Assembly (NCBI GenBank): GCA_023266165.1
Contig: JAHFRR010000082.1
Coordinates: 1 to 6,296, forward strand
DNA length: 6,296 bases
Source of the DNA: Thiotrichales bacterium
GTDB taxonomy: Bacteria; Pseudomonadota; Gammaproteobacteria; Francisellales; CACEW01
Reading direction: 5' to 3'
Positions 5,769-6,296 of this stretch are shown here, piece by piece. A model generated the notes under the pieces. The model saw only the letters and a program-made list of their open reading frames with translations, made no database searches and had not been told where the DNA came from. Made by a program: the position numbers and the translations under genes. How positions within the stretch are numbered: the first letter of the stretch is position 1; every line of letters starts with the position of its first letter.

Positions 5769-6296
5769 AAAATGGGAAGGTACATGGCGATCACCAGAGT
5801 CCCCACGATCAGCCCTAACCCACTCATCAGGAGGGGTTCTAGGGCTCGAACGCTGGCGTCCAAAGATTTTTGGAGTGCTTGCTGATAGTGCATACCCGCT
5901 TTGCCCAGCATATCAGGGAGCTTCCCTGTCTGCTCACCTATAGAGATCAAAGGCCCGAGGAGAGGGTCATTGAGATATTGGGTTTTTTTGAAGGCATCAC
6001 TGAGATAAAAGCCTTGTTGGATAAGGCTCTGAACCTCTAGCCATTCTTGTTTAAGCACGGGATCTGACAGTGCCTGTGTGCATAACGCCATCGCGCGCGC
6101 GAGTGTCAACCCTGCATGGGTGGTGATAGACAGCATATTGCAGAGCTTTGCAAGCGAGGCCTTACGCAGCAATGTTCGAACACCTGGTATGTGATGCAAT
6201 ATTTGATAGCTCTTCAGGCGCCAAGGGGGGTATTTTTTCCAAAGCCATGAAAATCCTATGATCACGCTGATGATACAGAGCAAACCTGATCTCCCC
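5747..6296 (-). CDS. pilC: Type IV pilus inner-membrane protein, PilC/GspF family (partial)
   Basis: The C-terminal 182 residues are present; the frame is open to the right edge, so a TTG at 6283 is not the true start. PilC/GspF proteins are about 400 residues, the polytopic platform of the inner membrane on which the assembly and retraction ATPases act. Visible: a membrane segment at the start of the fragment (LLCIISVIIGFSWLW), the second cytoplasmic T2SF domain (LRKASLAKLCNMLSITTHAGL ... LISIGEQTGKLPDMLGKAG), and the last membrane segment LLMSGLGLIVGTLVIAMYLPIF ending FQMGQAL. The LPIFQ-G ending and the IGEQTGKL block match PilC of type IV pili better than GspF, but the type II secretion homologue cannot be excluded without its neighbours. 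The last 22 bp overlap the end of ribF on the other strand. Confidence 0.87.
   Translation of the reverse strand, partial: GRSGLLCIISVIIGFSWLWKKYPPWRLKSYQILHHIPGVRTLLRKASLAKLCNMLSITTHAGLTLARAMALCTQALSDPVLKQEWLEVQSLIQQGFYLSDAFKKTQYLNDPLLGPLISIGEQTGKLPDMLGKAGMHYQQALQKSLDASVRALEPLLMSGLGLIVGTLVIAMYLPIFQMGQAL
5759..5777. terminator. Palindrome in the ribF/pilC 3' overlap, possible bidirectional terminator
   Basis: TCCCATTT (5759-5766) and AAATGGGA (5770-5777) form a perfect 8-bp stem with loop GAA; the ribF stop TGA starts at the end of the first arm. No T-run follows on either strand, and the bases are also needed for the conserved PilC residues PIFQMG, so the palindrome may be a coding accident. 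Confidence 0.25.

Overview
The window looks like a bacterial chromosome of medium G+C with ordinary housekeeping and stress genes. The closest resemblances I recognise are proteobacterial. The C-terminal half of a PilC-type pilus protein ends in the LPIFQ-G signature, GabD aligns along its whole length with the E. coli enzyme as I remember it, and RibF is the bifunctional type. A gammaproteobacterium is the best guess; I cannot name a genus.

On the minus strand, reading right to left, lie a tight dihydroorotase-gabD pair (9 nt apart, with the gabD ribosome site over the dihydroorotase stop), then dps, then a beta-CASP metallo-beta-lactamase-fold hydrolase that runs off the left edge. At the right edge a PilC/GspF-family gene enters from outside, also on the minus strand. 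Its 3' end overlaps the convergent ribF gene by 22 bp.

The unusual part is 4134-4835. A divergent promoter region sits between dihydroorotase and ribF. Downstream of it is a compact element: two nearly identical 67-bp inverted repeats (4302-4368 and 4688-4754, 62/67 matching) bracket one short open reading frame. That frame encodes a DUF559 domain, a Vsr-like nuclease fold with D45 and E56-x-D58. A third, partial repeat copy lies outside the left arm. The left repeat supplies the Shine-Dalgarno of the DUF559 frame. The right repeat is translated through without a stop, so DUF559 is joined in frame to a complete RibF as one 465-residue protein. A 6-bp direct repeat, CTTGAT, flanks the whole block, and removing the block at that repeat would join an upstream ATG in frame to ribF. 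I read this as a small nuclease-plus-inverted-repeat mobile cassette that inserted at the 5' end of an essential flavin-cofactor gene and was captured as a gene fusion.

The remaining genes look intact. Points of detail are a Gln in place of the first metal-ligand His of dihydroorotase, and a cofactor-site Glu in GabD that points to NAD+ rather than NADP+.
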